This document shows positions 1-10,369 of a stretch of DNA of 34,369 bases, piece by piece. This stretch comes from Hofstenia miamia (Eukaryota; Xenacoelomorpha; Acoela; Hofsteniidae). The first letter of the stretch is position 1. Every line of letters starts with the position of its first letter. Under the pieces are notes generated by a model. It worked only from the letters and a program-made list of their open reading frames with translations, was not told the origin of the DNA and ran no database searches. The stretch spans positions 116,977-151,345 of the forward strand of contig CABFPE010000252.1 in the NCBI GenBank assembly GCA_900660155.1. The letters are read 5' to 3'. The position numbers were made by a program, and so were the translations under genes.

Positions 1-3000
1 CTTCTATCAACAATAAGTTTCCATGCCCAAATATTGGCAATAATTTTTTTAACTATGATTATATGTGCATATTGTATTATTTATTACTATGCTAATCTAA
101 TATTCCTGATATACATATTTTAACTTAACTACTAATTCGGTATTTAGACAAAAAACTATAGATTAAAGTGCTAAAATTTTCTTTGCAGATCTGGATCAAG
201 CAGTAAGTGAAATTATATTTACCCTCAGTACATTCTGTGGAATTGTCAAAGCTACAAATGGAATGGCTAGCTCATGACTGTGCGCCCTGAAGAAATGGGG
301 AAATTAAACTCTGGTACATATTTACATCAATCCTTAGCTAAGATTTTCTTAGCAATCGATGCATGCCGTGCCAATACATTTTTATGCAAACAATATAGAA
401 TCATATTCGACAAAATGGTTGAAACAAATGTGATTTTGAAAATATAATATTTTTGTGAATTTATAAAGAGCATTGAAACTATAAAATTTTTTTGTTAATA
501 ATGTCAAGTTGTGCAACTCTAAAATTTGGGACTGGAATTCCTCATCACTTAGTAATGATAATATTCGGGGAATTTTAAAATTTTTATACATTTTTATACA
601 TTATGAAATTTTAAATGCAGCTTTTGAAAAATATTATATTTTTATATGTATGCAAATCAGACATGTCAGAGATAGAAGTAGGCAGATTTTTGTGACGTGC
701 CCTGCCCTTTTCCACGTTTTGACATCTACCTCATATTGCTCCACTCAAAAAATTATCGCTCAAAAAACTACTTGCGATATCTTATTTTTTATAGCACTGC
801 CTCTACTATTACTACCAATAGGAATATACATGATAATTGATTTTTCAAAATTTCTAAGTCACCCAAGTTTTTATCAAGTAGTGAACTGTGATGTGAGAAA
901 ACTACTTTTACAATCTCTAAAATTTGCAGTTCTTTGGTTGTTTTTCTCAACTCAAAAGGGTTTTAACCCTCTTTTGCCCCATGGGTACTAACTTTAGAAA
1001 ATCTTTTTCCCATACCCGCCTCACTTCCATCTCTGATGCAAATACCAGCCTTCTTTATATAAAATATGTATTCCAAATATTGTTTACAAACAAATTACCG
1101 TAAATATATAAATTCATTTCACATGCATCCATAAATAAACGAGAATGATATTTTAGCTTATATTTTCATACATCGAGACTTAAATACTTTCAAAGTTTGG
1201 TGAAATGCGTCACTATGTTAATCAGAAATGCATTAGCGCTCCAATAATTTCGGTAAATGAAAATCAATAAAATGAAAATTTGTGCTATAATTTGAGCTTT
1301 ATAATTTTGGAGACATATTTATTTTGTAAAAAAAATTCATTTTTTCTGTTACAGTGTTATAGAATAAAGAACTAAAACGTTTCTAAAAACTTTCAAAATA
1401 TAATACAGCAATTGTTTTCAAATGTGATAAGTTCTGCTGCAAACAATACACTTTTGACAATTTTATTAATTTGTTGGCCAGTTAAAACAGGAAAATATTC
1501 TTTATTGAATTTATTCCAAATGACCCTGAGGGCAAATTTGTTTATATTTGTTATTGAGCAGCATCATTAGGTAAACATTTAGTGCATTCCTCAAAAATTC
1601 CAAATTTTAGATGCAAAACAAGAAGAATATATTTTTCTTTTATAGTTTATAGCTGATTGTCAAAGCTATGAATGCCTTTAGTATAGGATGTTCGTGGCAG
1701 TCGATATAAATTTGACTCTTCTTCAAAATAGTGTGCATGAAATATACAAAATTGACATGGTTACCTTAACTAATAATTCCGACTCTTTTTCAACCCGTTA
1801 ATATTTGAAAAGCATTAATGTCTGTACATACTTCCCATTCATCTTCAGAATAAATGAATAATATGAGAATATTTGCTATGTATTTGTCAGCCTTAAGCCA
1901 AATAATTTTTGTAATTGTGACCCAAGTAGTGAATATTTGCTGCACTCTTTCTTGACGACATATGTATTAGAAATAATTTAGACTGTGTCTACAACTTCTT
2001 TGTGCCATTTTATACTGAAATGTATATGGTATGGAATAACATATTCAAAAACATATGTTACAAACATTTCGAATGTTATTTATCATTATTGAAAGCATTA
2101 GTTATAGCTAAAATATGCTTAATGAATTGAATCAAGGATTAATGAGTGATGCATAAGATTATAGAAATGCCAAAGTACTCTATATTTGAAAAATTGATAT
2201 TACCTGTTAAGCAACGCAATATCATATTAAAATACATCAATTTTTGATATTGCTCAACTTTGATATTGAATATGTGTATTTATTTTTGAAGACAGACACA
2301 GGCACGTACACTGCATTTACCAGGTTTGTCCGCAGTGCATATTTTTCAATCCCATCCTTTAGGTTCCACTTATAACATTAACATGGCATACAGCCCAAGT
2401 GAAATTCTTAAATTTAAGAAAGCTTAGGTTTAGTCTTTACTAAATAGGACTACATGTACGATGATACATGTAAAACTACAAAATTTATTGAATTTATTAT
2501 TTTTTCAGCATAAATTTTTTGTAAAATATCAAGTATTGATAACCATTAGAAGTAAAATTGTGTGCAGCTCCATTCCATCCTGTGGAATATTTCCCATGGG
2601 ATTCTCATGGGAATACCATTCCTGTAGACAATACTAACATTGATATTTGCTTAGATTAGTCTTGACACCTTAAACAGTAAGATTTAACTAGTTTTGATGC
2701 TAAAATAGCATAATTAAATTACATATTTTCTAAGAAAAATGACCTAAATAACTTGGCTAATGCATAGTGTCAATATAACATATATACTTGAAATCGTAAC
2801 GTTTTTGGAAAGCAGAAGAGGGTTTAATTGATACCAACAGCTAAGGAATAGTTTTATTAGAAGTTGGAAAATTTTAATCCAACATGTATTTAGCAAAGTT
2901 TTCACTTTTTCAACAAAACTGCCATGACTAAAGACGACAAATTATTTATTGAGACTACCGCTAAGGTGAGTAGAGACTGCATACCCAAACCTGAATCTCA

Positions 3001-3328
3001 TATCTGTTATGTAGAAGCAGTGTTTGTGAGCTTATGAACTCAAAAAAGCTTGCAGAACACTAGAAATTGAATGTTTATTGATACAGTTACACAATGGTAT
3101 TTGGCCTTGCGAGTCTGGATATTCTTGCTTCAGGTCAAGTTGAAACGAGTCGAATTGAGTAACTCTTTTAAAATTCGAGTCTATATATTCATATTTCGAA
3201 TAAATATCATAAATTTAAGCTCACCATTAAATAAGCAACTACTTTTGGGATTGGAGAAAAATTAGTAATAATAGTATATTGACATATCACTACTAAGCAT
3301 TTAATGCTAATGAAATAAAATTTGGGAA
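1..3328. repeat. 3.3 kb segmental duplication, copy 1
   Basis: Positions 1-3328 recur in the same orientation at 16095-19421. Line-by-line reading shows near identity: a G/A change at 140, one A fewer in the run near 151-156, and a G/T change at 194, with no further difference noticed to the end. The left edge is cut by the window, so the copy may extend further. It holds no convincing gene. Long frames on both strands (for example 509-991 plus, 382-591 minus) lack any family resemblance. It contains a doubled TTCCCATGGGA / TCATGGGAA motif near 2590-2615 and a possible exon at 2894-2965. It lies beyond TRPA1-like exon 16, where the channel exons are expected. Confidence 0.95.
2894..2965 (+). 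other. possible plus-strand exon, Rab-like FIETTAK motif (copy 1)
   Basis: An ATTTAG acceptor, 24 open codons and a perfect GCTAAG|GTGAGT donor. The peptide ends MTKDDKLFIETTAK. The (F/L)-(I/L)-E-T-(S/T)-A-K motif is the G5 loop of Rab/Ras-type GTPases, and an intron right after SAK is seen in such genes. No other Rab motif was found nearby, so this could be a stray exon, a relic or chance. Confidence 0.2.
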
Positions 3329-3382
3329 TATATTTTTGTAATTTTCTAATAATTTGAATTGTTCCAAGGACTTTCTGCTCAC

Positions 3383-3385
<3 letters not shown>
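3329..3385 (+). mobile_element. solo right end of a mariner element at the duplication edge
   Basis: This stretch matches the last roughly 70 bases of the mariner at 26454-27745. It shares TATATTTTTGTAATTTTCTA and then the terminal inverted repeat (CCAAGGACTTTCTG...), with an internal loss of about ten bases (ATAAACCAC region). It ends at CACCTA followed by TA, as the full element does. The left part of the element is absent: the fragment starts exactly where homology between the two 3.3 kb copies ends. A TA microsatellite follows directly. Confidence 0.85.

Positions 3386-3431
<46 letters not shown>
3386..3431. repeat. (TA)n microsatellite
   Basis: About 23 TA units directly after the mariner right end. 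Confidence 0.97.
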
Positions 3432-3435
<4 letters not shown>

Positions 3436-4275
3436 TTATCAAAGTCCACACAGCTTCAATGTAATTCAGAGTTACGCGATTGACTTACAAGAAATTACTA
3501 TATATTTTAGCAATCTAAATGTCAAAAAAATTGGATTGAAAATTATCAATTAAGGCGGAATTCCTAATTCTAAGGACATTTCATTAGAAATTTAGCAGAA
3601 TGCTGAATATTTTTAGGAGCTAAGTTTTGTATTCAAATATTTAATAACATTCTCAAACATTGAAAATAGTTGTTGGAAATATCAATTTAAGTTTATTTGC
3701 AATTTCAGTGACATCTTCTTACTATGTATACATTTATTTTCATATTCATCAAAATTTCTAACATAAATATAATCATCACAAACGTGCTTAGTACCAGTTT
3801 GTTAACCACTTAACTTAAAATTTAACATATTGAAGTTTAGATTAAATATGCATTATTATCTCGCATAATTTGTCAAATAAACTCAATTATTTTTTCTGAA
3901 AAGCTGGACAAAGCCCTCTCTGGCTTTCATAAAATTATTTCTAGATGGAGTAGGAGCATGCTTACAAAGCGAAGTCAAAATAGACGAGAAAACCTTCTAT
4001 TCAAACTATGAATGAGTAAAAGCAAAAATAGTAATTTCTCAATATTCACAAATCTTAACCAAATTTTCGCTGGTATTTTGCCTACTTTTTCACACAGCTG
4101 GCGATTTACAGGTACTTTATATATACATGTACTCAAATCCCAAAATATTTCAAAAATCTTAATTCTAATTGCAGTGTTAAGCTAATTGAATTGACATCAC
4201 TTGTTCATTACCAAGATATTGTTAGTTTCTTAAATATTAATTAATGTTGATTAATATATTTATACATTAAGTTAC
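3432..4275. other. sequence below exon 16, nothing recognised
   Basis: It should be the start of the next TRPA1-like intron. I looked on the minus strand for a membrane exon starting with G after an AG and found none. The only acceptor-like sites are followed by early stops. Confidence 0.5.
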
Positions 4276-4346
4276 CATTTCATGTCCAAGTACATGAGAC
4301 AAAGTGGATGTGTCAGAAGTTCAATTTGGTCAGAATCGCATATAAC
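4276..4346 (-). CDS. TRPA1: TRPA1-like exon 16 (pre-S1; last exon found)
   Basis: Acceptor TTCTAG, donor AAATG|GTAACT, 71 nt. It reads VICDSDQIELLTHPLCLMYL then DMK and the first two bases of Trp. The (R/Q)IELL-x-HP-x-C-x3-YL-x-MKW motif sits immediately before membrane helix S1 in TRPA1 proteins and fixes the family. The Trp codon is completed by the next exon, which should begin with G; none with a plausible S1 helix was found in 1-4275. Confidence 0.88.
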
Positions 4347-4386
4347 CTAGAAATATACAATGATAAACAGAGTGAAAATATCATAC

Positions 4387-4482
4387 GTTAAGTCCTGGCA
4401 TTGGAGTTCGAAAGGGACGATCCTCAATTGGAGTAGTTTCTTCACAACAAGCTTCGTCCAAATATTTAAATTCGTACGTTAT
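4387..4482 (-). CDS. TRPA1: TRPA1-like exon 15 (linker)
   Basis: Acceptor TTAATAG, donor AAC|GTATGA, 32 codons in phase 0. It reads ITYEFKYLDEACCEETTP then IEDRPFRTPMPGLN. The Y-x-(F/Y)-KYL segment, followed by an acidic stretch and a P-L-x-x-LN motif, is the TRPA1 pre-S1 region. A vicinal Cys pair (CC) is present. Confidence 0.86.
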
Positions 4483-4568
4483 CTATTAAATGCACAGACT
4501 TACAATTTCTTCCAACAAATGAAAAATATCGTTTTTTGGATCTTATGAATGACAAAATACAAACTTAC

Positions 4569-4628
4569 TGAATAATCCTTCGATTTGATATTATGTCCCG
4601 ATTCCGTAATGCAGTTATCCATTACACC
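4569..4628 (-). CDS. TRPA1: TRPA1-like exon 14 (linker)
   Basis: Exactly 20 codons between acceptor GTATTTAG and donor TCA|GTAAGT. It reads GVMDNCITESGHNIKSKDYS. The V-x-D-x-CIT motif matches arthropod TRPA1 (V-x-D-KCIT) and the cysteine lies in the linker that contributes reactive cysteines in the family. Whether this Cys is reactive is inference. Confidence 0.85.
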
Positions 4629-4678
4629 CTAAATACAACCATGATTATTCAGGCGTGAAATGCGATAGGGGGAATTAC

Positions 4679-4763
4679 CAAGGCAATGTCTGGAAGAATG
4701 TTAACGAGGCGCATAAAGATTGGTTCAGATTTTGGTCCATAGTATGACATCAGCTCATTCCAT
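4679..4763 (-). CDS. TRPA1: TRPA1-like exon 13 (post-ankyrin linker)
   Basis: Acceptor CATTTAG, donor TTG|GTAATT, 85 nt (one base plus 28 codons). It reads WNELMSYYGPKSEPIFMRLV then NILPDIAL. This corresponds to the linker after the ankyrin stack in TRPA1, where a helix ending M-P-x-x-x-x-x-(V/A) precedes the conserved D-x-C. Flanked by introns of about 50 and 180 bases. Confidence 0.82.
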
Positions 4764-4942
4764 CTAAATGCATATGATTCAACAGGTTGTTGTTCTATGT
4801 TAAATTTTATCATTACTTCACAATATAATAGTTCTAAAAGACTTCTGTTTGATAAATATAATATTACAATGTTAAAATGTCAAAATATAAATGAATAAAA
4901 ACAGTTTTCTACAGAGTAAAATGTAAGTATTCATAAATCGAC

Positions 4943-5109
4943 CTTGGACTTGCATTCATTGCTTCCAGTACATCTCTGCATTTGAATTCGATCGCGTAGT
5001 CGACCGCCGTCATGCCGTATTTATTCATAGTAATTAAACAATCATTCATTAATAGTAGTTTTACTGCACCAGGGTGGTTTTCTCTAGCGGCAAAATGAAA
5101 CGGAGTATT
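4943..5109 (-). CDS. TRPA1: TRPA1-like exon 12 (last ankyrin repeats)
   Basis: Acceptor TTCTTAG, 167 nt. It reads NTPFHFAARENHPGAVKLLL, then MNDCLITMNKYGMTAVDYAI, then EFKCRDVLEAMNASPR. M-(S/T)-A-(I/V)-DYAI is a strong TRPA1 match. The donor CCAAG|GTCGAT is weak; it is chosen because its two leftover bases fit the acceptor of exon 13. A GC donor (AAT|GCAAGT) lies 11 bases upstream but would break phase. Read-through would hit TAG at 4911. Confidence 0.85.
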
Positions 5110-5886
5110 CTAAGAATATAAAGGGTAAATGAAATGTTGATATATTGTGCGTATAGTTTATGCAAAAAATTTTAAATGAAGCATCAATAGAAATTTAACT
5201 AGGGATTATAAAGATCGAGTAAGTCGATAGTTCTGCGAGATACCATATATCGGATTTCCAGAACTTTTCTGAAAATTAATGGCCTTTATGTTTTTATTGC
5301 TTAATCTTTGCTTTATATTTTTGTTTGCTCATAGTAATGTCTTTTAAGAAAATTACTACCTAACGCAGATCAAAATTTAAATGTCGTTCCTATGAGTCGG
5401 GTGATGGATCAATTGACCGTAAATGGCTATGATGTGATTTTTTACTCAAATTTGTTTTACAAACCTTCTGAGAATGGCTTCCCTGAAATCTACAAATTTT
5501 TCATACTCATTGTGTATAGATTTGTGAATTTTCATCAATGGATCAAAATCAAAAAATCATACATGTAAGAATGATTTGATATAATAAGCCAGTAGCAAAA
5601 GCGGTTAAAGCCCGCTCACCTAATCCAAACAATAATTTCATTAACCGTGATTTAGGTTTGATGAATGAAGTCTTAGGCAGAACAAAAATTTCGAGTAATT
5701 GTAAGGGGGTAGATAATTTCTAATATAGGAATGCGATATGCGATGCGAATATGATCAACCGTTCAGCGAATTGATGTCAAAATTAGTATTTGCATTAGGG
5801 TTTCTATATTTATGGGTGTATTTGTCTTCTATGTTATGAATGTGGGGCAAAATATGTGAAAATTTGACAATATATAATGAACGAAC
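5110..5886. other. TRPA1-like intron 11 with a tRNA-like motif
   Basis: Intron between exons 11 and 12. At about 5594-5630 on the plus strand, AGCGGTTAAAGCCCGCTCACC resembles the A-box part of a tRNA or tRNA-derived SINE. A weak B-box-like GGTTTGATGA follows at about 5657. It does not fold as a tRNA by eye, so a decayed SINE is the most that can be said. Confidence 0.3.
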
Positions 5887-6001
5887 CCCTTCTTTATCCG
5901 TCATCTCAATTAATGTGTTTTTGTTATCGATTAAGATCTTCATAGTTCGAGTGTATCCACCCAAAGCAGCCAAATGTAGAGCAGTATGACCCTTGTAATC
6001 T
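5887..6001 (-). CDS. TRPA1: TRPA1-like exon 11 (ankyrin)
   Basis: Acceptor AATTTAG, 115 nt. It reads DYKGHTALHLAALGGYTRTM then KILIDNKNTLIEMTDKEG. The GYT-x-T-M-x-(I/L)-L motif is a TRPA1 hallmark. The donor GGG|GTTCGT is weak, but it is the only one that restores DKEG|NTPFHFAA across the junction. The intron to exon 10 is 43 bases. Confidence 0.9.
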
Positions 6002-6044
6002 CTAAATTATATAATTAGATGAATGGTTACTTGCATTTGCTTAC

Positions 6045-6212
6045 TTATGTACAATCAAAGACCCAATGCTTAGCAAGAGCTTCACAACTTTCTCATGACC
6101 ATTCATGGCTGCAAGCATTACAGCAAGACGGTCTTCTCCGTCATGTGAATTTATCATGTAACGTCCAACAGAACTTTGAATTAATTTTAGGCATGAATTA
6201 TATCTTCCAAAT
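6045..6212 (-). CDS. TRPA1: TRPA1-like exon 10 (ankyrin)
   Basis: Acceptor TTGTTTAG, donor CATAA|GTAAGC, 168 nt. It reads KFGRYNSCLKLIQSSVGRYM, then INSHDGEDRLAVMLAAMNGH, then EKVVKLLLSIGSLIVHK. The YGRYN-like start and the N-x-x-D-G turn are typical of TRPA1. In this repeat the usual TPLH tetrapeptide is replaced by RLAVM, a divergence, though the helix pattern and the MNGHEKVVKLLL part are intact. Confidence 0.9.
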
Positions 6213-9140
6213 CTAAACAAAATGTGGTTTATCTAAAGGTTATTTCAGCCCTTAGAAAGACATTTACGAAATAAACGCGGCAACAATATTTTTACAATAT
6301 ACAAACTTCACTAAAATCATAAAATGAAATCTAAAATAAATACAAATATTTTGTTGGATTAACTTGTTTATTTTATGAATTTGTTTGACCAATGTTATCT
6401 TCAATGCCTTCTGCAATTTTTGTAAACCTAACCTAGTTCTTGTAATGCTCTTAAAATTGTCGATGTTGATATTATAAATGTGATTAAACATTTCTGATGT
6501 AAATTGGCTCTTTGATTCCCACATCAAAATGACAAATGGTTTCATCGATGTATTATTTCCTACAATCATCATAAGTATATTATCAGACCTGTCAAAGAGC
6601 CGAGCCGAGCTTGAGCAGAGTATTGGATATGCAAAGAGCCCAAAACAAGCCTCTTTTAAGCAAGGCAAATTTAGACTACTGCTTGTTAATTTGATTAAGC
6701 AGATTTTTTATTTTTCATTCAATATGCCTTTCATATAATCTTATTTTAGAAATGCTTATTAAATAATAGGAAGAGCTATGTAAAAAATTATGCGAGTGCA
6801 ATATTTTTAAAAAAAATATCGAGGTGAAACGAGCCTAATTGAAAGATTTTATGTAGCGAGCCGAGCCAATATTTGATCTTTGTTGCGAATTAAATTTAAT
6901 GTTTTAAATGTTTGGAATATTGGAATATTCTTTGCAAATTTTGAAATTGTATTAAATGATTGTAGTTTATTTTCAATTGAATTGCATTATTTTTAATGAA
7001 TGGTAATTTCCAATATATGTTTTTCTCAGTTTCTTTAATATCTTTATCAGATTTTTCATGATTATTCGCCGATAAACACTGATCTACAATTTTTTTGCTA
7101 AATTAATCCGATTATATTGGATTGATGTATTATGTGTCCAAAAATGAGGATTTTATTTAACATTTTTCAAGAAACTGATTGTAAAATTCTAAATTCTAAA
7201 TCAGTATTAAACAATAATTCGTCAAAGCAAGTGGAAGCATAATGGAACTTTCTAGAAAGAGTAGTTTCATGCAATTACAAAGTATTAAAGGACATTTTGA
7301 TCCTATTCAACCTACTTTTTTGAGCTCATCAAACATGGGGAAGAAAAATTTCCTTCTTTCTACTTAAATCTGGATTGGGTTATGATATTCAAAGGAAACT
7401 TTGCACAGATATTATGTATTTCAGCACTATCAATTTTCAAGAAACTTAAAGCCATGATATGTTTTGAGGAAGAAGTCAAATTTTATATTTGAGGTTTGAA
7501 ACCATTAGAATGCGCTCTTAACCTTCTTTTTATAATAAAAATAGCAATAAGTTTTTTCAAAAACTGAAGGACTATGCCCTCATTGAAAAATTATCATACA
7601 TAAAATAAGCAGATTTTTCCATGAAAAGTGTAGAGAGTTATGATCCCCAACAAAATTTAGGTAAATTCACCAAGGCTCACTATGAAATCTCCACAAATTT
7701 CTGAGTAATATTAAAAAATTTAAATGAGGGGGTGGAGAATCCTCCCCCATGTCGAATAGAATTAAGAGAGCATCAGCCTCTTAGCTATTTTAGTGGTGCC
7801 TGCTTTTAAGTAACCCTGAGTTTTAAAATCGCATCAACCGCACCCTGCGCGATTTCAATACTAGTGGAACTATGGTGACTAGGGCAACCACAAATTAACC
7901 TATAAATATTGGAAAATTAACCTAATCATTCTTCATGTTAACTTTTACGTTAACTTATTACAAAACCGAATTTTTTAAACATTTTATTGAACCTCAGAGT
8001 TGGCAAAATTGAAGTAGAATTTAAAGCATTTTTAAATATTGACTGACAAAAAGTTCCTGTTTTTCTGAAGTAACTTGTTGAAATGCGAAAAGCTTCTTTT
8101 CACACAGCATGAAGTAGGTTTTTGTATAAAGAAGGAGATATGCCCTCCTTATTCAAGCTGCAAAAAAACCGAAATGTCATTGAAGGTTAATCGCGGCCTC
8201 AGATACTCTGAAAGGCAACAGGGGTCTTCCTTGAAGTTAATCTGATACAGCTCCTCATATGCGGATTTAATATCAAAATTTGCTCCCTCTTCACCCTTGA
8301 GTAAATTCAATAACCCAAAATAACATCAAGTAATTTCGGCTAATTGAATAGAAGTTTTTGCTGATTTAACAGCTTGTTTTTGTTATTAATGTTGGAAAAC
8401 ACATACATAATAGACAGAATCTTTTCTGTTTTAAGTTAATAAATAAAGGCAATCATTTGAAATATGAGTATCCATTTTTAGCTTTAGCACAACAATGACG
8501 TTGTAACAATGAGATGTAAAATAATGTAAAACAATAAATCAGCCAAACTATTCAAAAATAACAAATCAGGAAAAGTAAAAACAATTTTTTTCAAGAGAGA
8601 CGTGAGAAGTATAGGTTGATGACATCCAGGGAGACAAAACAATATATGATAAAATTGCGATCAATAGAAACTGAACGCGTAAGGAAAATCTCGCAACCTC
8701 GTCTCCTTTTTCCGATTACTCCTATAATTTATAATAAATTTTAGCAAATATAAAAATTGATACTAGAGATTAAGGGGTGAAATTCATTTTACTTATAGTG
8801 TAGGCTTGACACCATTTCATTGTTTGCGATTTGTACATAGCAAACTATAATATGCATAAAAACATTTATAAATGTACAGGGTACACCATATAAACTAAGC
8901 TACATCTAATACAAATAGAACACGATAACAAGAGCACTTCAATTTCAAAAGAACATAGCCTCCCGTGAATGTGCTTGAAATGGGTTTTCAGTGAAAAGAT
9001 TGAGATCTGAGAATAAAAATAGACATAAGGTTAGAGAGTTTACTGTCAAGCCTCAAGTACGCTTAATGCTTAAATGTTCGATTGTTTTATAGAGACACAT
9101 AATTGATGAAATATATATCTGCAATGTACAGAAAAGTTAC
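6213..9140. other. TRPA1-like intron 9 (2.9 kb)
   Basis: No exon or clear transposon seen. Short GAGCCGAGC-type motifs occur at about 6597-6612 and 6857-6867, with AAACGAGCC at 6828-6836, and are probably fragments of one dispersed repeat. Confidence 0.5.
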
Positions 9141-9310
9141 TTTGCTGCGTAATGCAGAGGCATTTCATTGCTGTTGGATTTATGAGTTAACTTTACGCCA
9201 TACTTTGAAAGTACATCAATGATTTGGAGTTTTCCAGTGACAACTGCGTAGTGGATCGGAGTGCAACCAAAATCGTCATTTTGATTCACCATTTTTTGAA
9301 TCAATTCAGG
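9141..9310 (-). CDS. TRPA1: TRPA1-like exon 9 (ankyrin)
   Basis: Acceptor TATTTAG, donor GCAAA|GTAACT, 170 nt. It reads PELIQKMVNQNDDFGCTPIH, then YAVVTGKLQIIDVLSKYGV, then EMPLHYAAK. The D-x-x-GCTP-(L/I)-HYA motif followed by a repeat with S-K-S/N and PLH-(F/Y)-AA is a distinctive TRPA1 segment. It leaves two bases, completed by the first base of exon 10. Confidence 0.9.
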
Positions 9311-9467
9311 CTAAATAGACACCATCAAGGTATGTCCTACAATGTGAATATAGTTCTTCACAATTAATCAATTTATTAGATTTTCCCTGCATAAGTATAA
9401 ATAATCTAAATTTCGAAACCATTACTAAAATTTCTAATTTATTGCTTGAAATAGATCGGAAAAACCT

Positions 9468-9860
9468 ACACTATAAGACAAAATGTTTGGACCACCCTGA
9501 GTTTTCCGCAATTTTGCTTATCTCTTTGCCTTATGCATTTTTGTAGCAGTTGAAAATAACTGAATGCCATTGTAATTATTCAGTGCTATGCCATAAAAAG
9601 AAAAAGTGCAGTAGGTATGGAAGGAAAACATGACGTAAAACGACTGCAAATATTTACTCTAATGAAGTCTGGTGATTATTCCATTCATACACTGGCACGA
9701 ATTTTGAAAGTCAATCATTGGATACTGCAGCGCACCTGGCAGCACTATAAAATAATGCAATTGATCCGACCTCTTTATGAAAATTGTGGTCATTCGTCAA
9801 TATTTGACAGAAGAGACTAATGAAAATCGTAGGCCTAAGAGCTTCTGCAAATGCTATTGC
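9468..9860 (+). pseudogene. Tc1-like element fragment: left end and transposase N-terminus
   Basis: The start, ACAAAATGTTTGGACCACCC at about 9478, resembles the terminal repeats of Tc1-type transposons (AAAGTTTGGAC...). About 130 bases on, an open frame from 9617 reads KRLQIFTLMKSGDYSIHTLA then RILKVNHWILQRTWQHY, like the first helix-turn-helix of a Tc1 transposase that binds the terminal repeats. After a frame change come TNENRRPKS residues, like the GRP-type hook between the two helix-turn-helix parts. No catalytic domain and no matching right end follow, so it is a dead fragment, between exons 8 and 9. Confidence 0.45.
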
Positions 9861-9960
9861 GCCCTACTACTAACAATGCATGTTATATTAAATTAGGTTT
9901 TTCTATACTCAGGATATAAATAATTACGTGATAATGACTAGTTTACTACAATTAACCTAC

Positions 9961-10152
9961 CGCAATGCTGTTTAAGCTTAAAGAAGGAGTTCCAAATATC
10001 AATCCAAGGTGGAGCAAATTTCTGTTAAACTTATCTAGCATACAGACATTCGAGTGGGCAACAAGAAACTTGACTGCTTCGTTTGCACCTTTGATCATTG
10101 CCATCATTAGCGGGGTAAAACCACTTGCGCACTTGCAATCAACTTGGGAACC
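9961..10152 (-). CDS. TRPA1: TRPA1-like exon 8 (ankyrin)
   Basis: Acceptor ATTTTAG, donor GCG|GTAGGT, 64 codons in phase 0. It reads GSQVDCKCASGFTPLMMAM then EAVKFLVAHSNVCMLDKFN, then RNLLHLGLIFG. It completes the G-x-x-(V/I)-D turn begun at the end of exon 7, so the 9.9 kb intron is a true intron and not a gene boundary. The reading frame on the opposite strand here is a shadow. Confidence 0.87.
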
Positions 10153-10369
10153 CTAAAATTTCATTTGCATTATGCAAAAACTGAATTGTTTAATAGAATC
10201 TATCATATGTATTTTTAGACAGTGGATTCGTTATTAAATTTAAACATTGCTTGGCAAACGCTAAGAATGTTACAAAGAAAAATTAAGAAAAATTAAATAG
10301 AGGAAAATATATAATATGTGATTAATTGATATACTTTAAATATTTAACAAAAGTGAATCACAAATAGAT

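Noticed and set aside
509..991. 160-codon plus-strand frame (repeated at 16602-17084), partly hydrophobic
   Set aside because: No domain, no splice or start context, and codon content like AT-rich non-coding DNA. Its presence twice reflects the 3.3 kb duplication and not selection.
3207..3449. Frames rich in alternating Ile-Tyr (also within 19300-19665 and 13389-13664)
   Set aside because: They arise from translated TA repeats; only the GIY-YIG part beyond the repeat at 13389-13606 is meaningful.
4951..4956. GC-AG donor (AAT|GCAAGT) for exon 12
   Set aside because: It leaves phase 0, while exon 13 needs two leftover bases; the GTCGAT donor at 4942 fits.
6019..6216. Plus-strand frame
   Set aside because: Antisense shadow of TRPA1-like exon 10; the same applies to 9965-10156 over exon 8.
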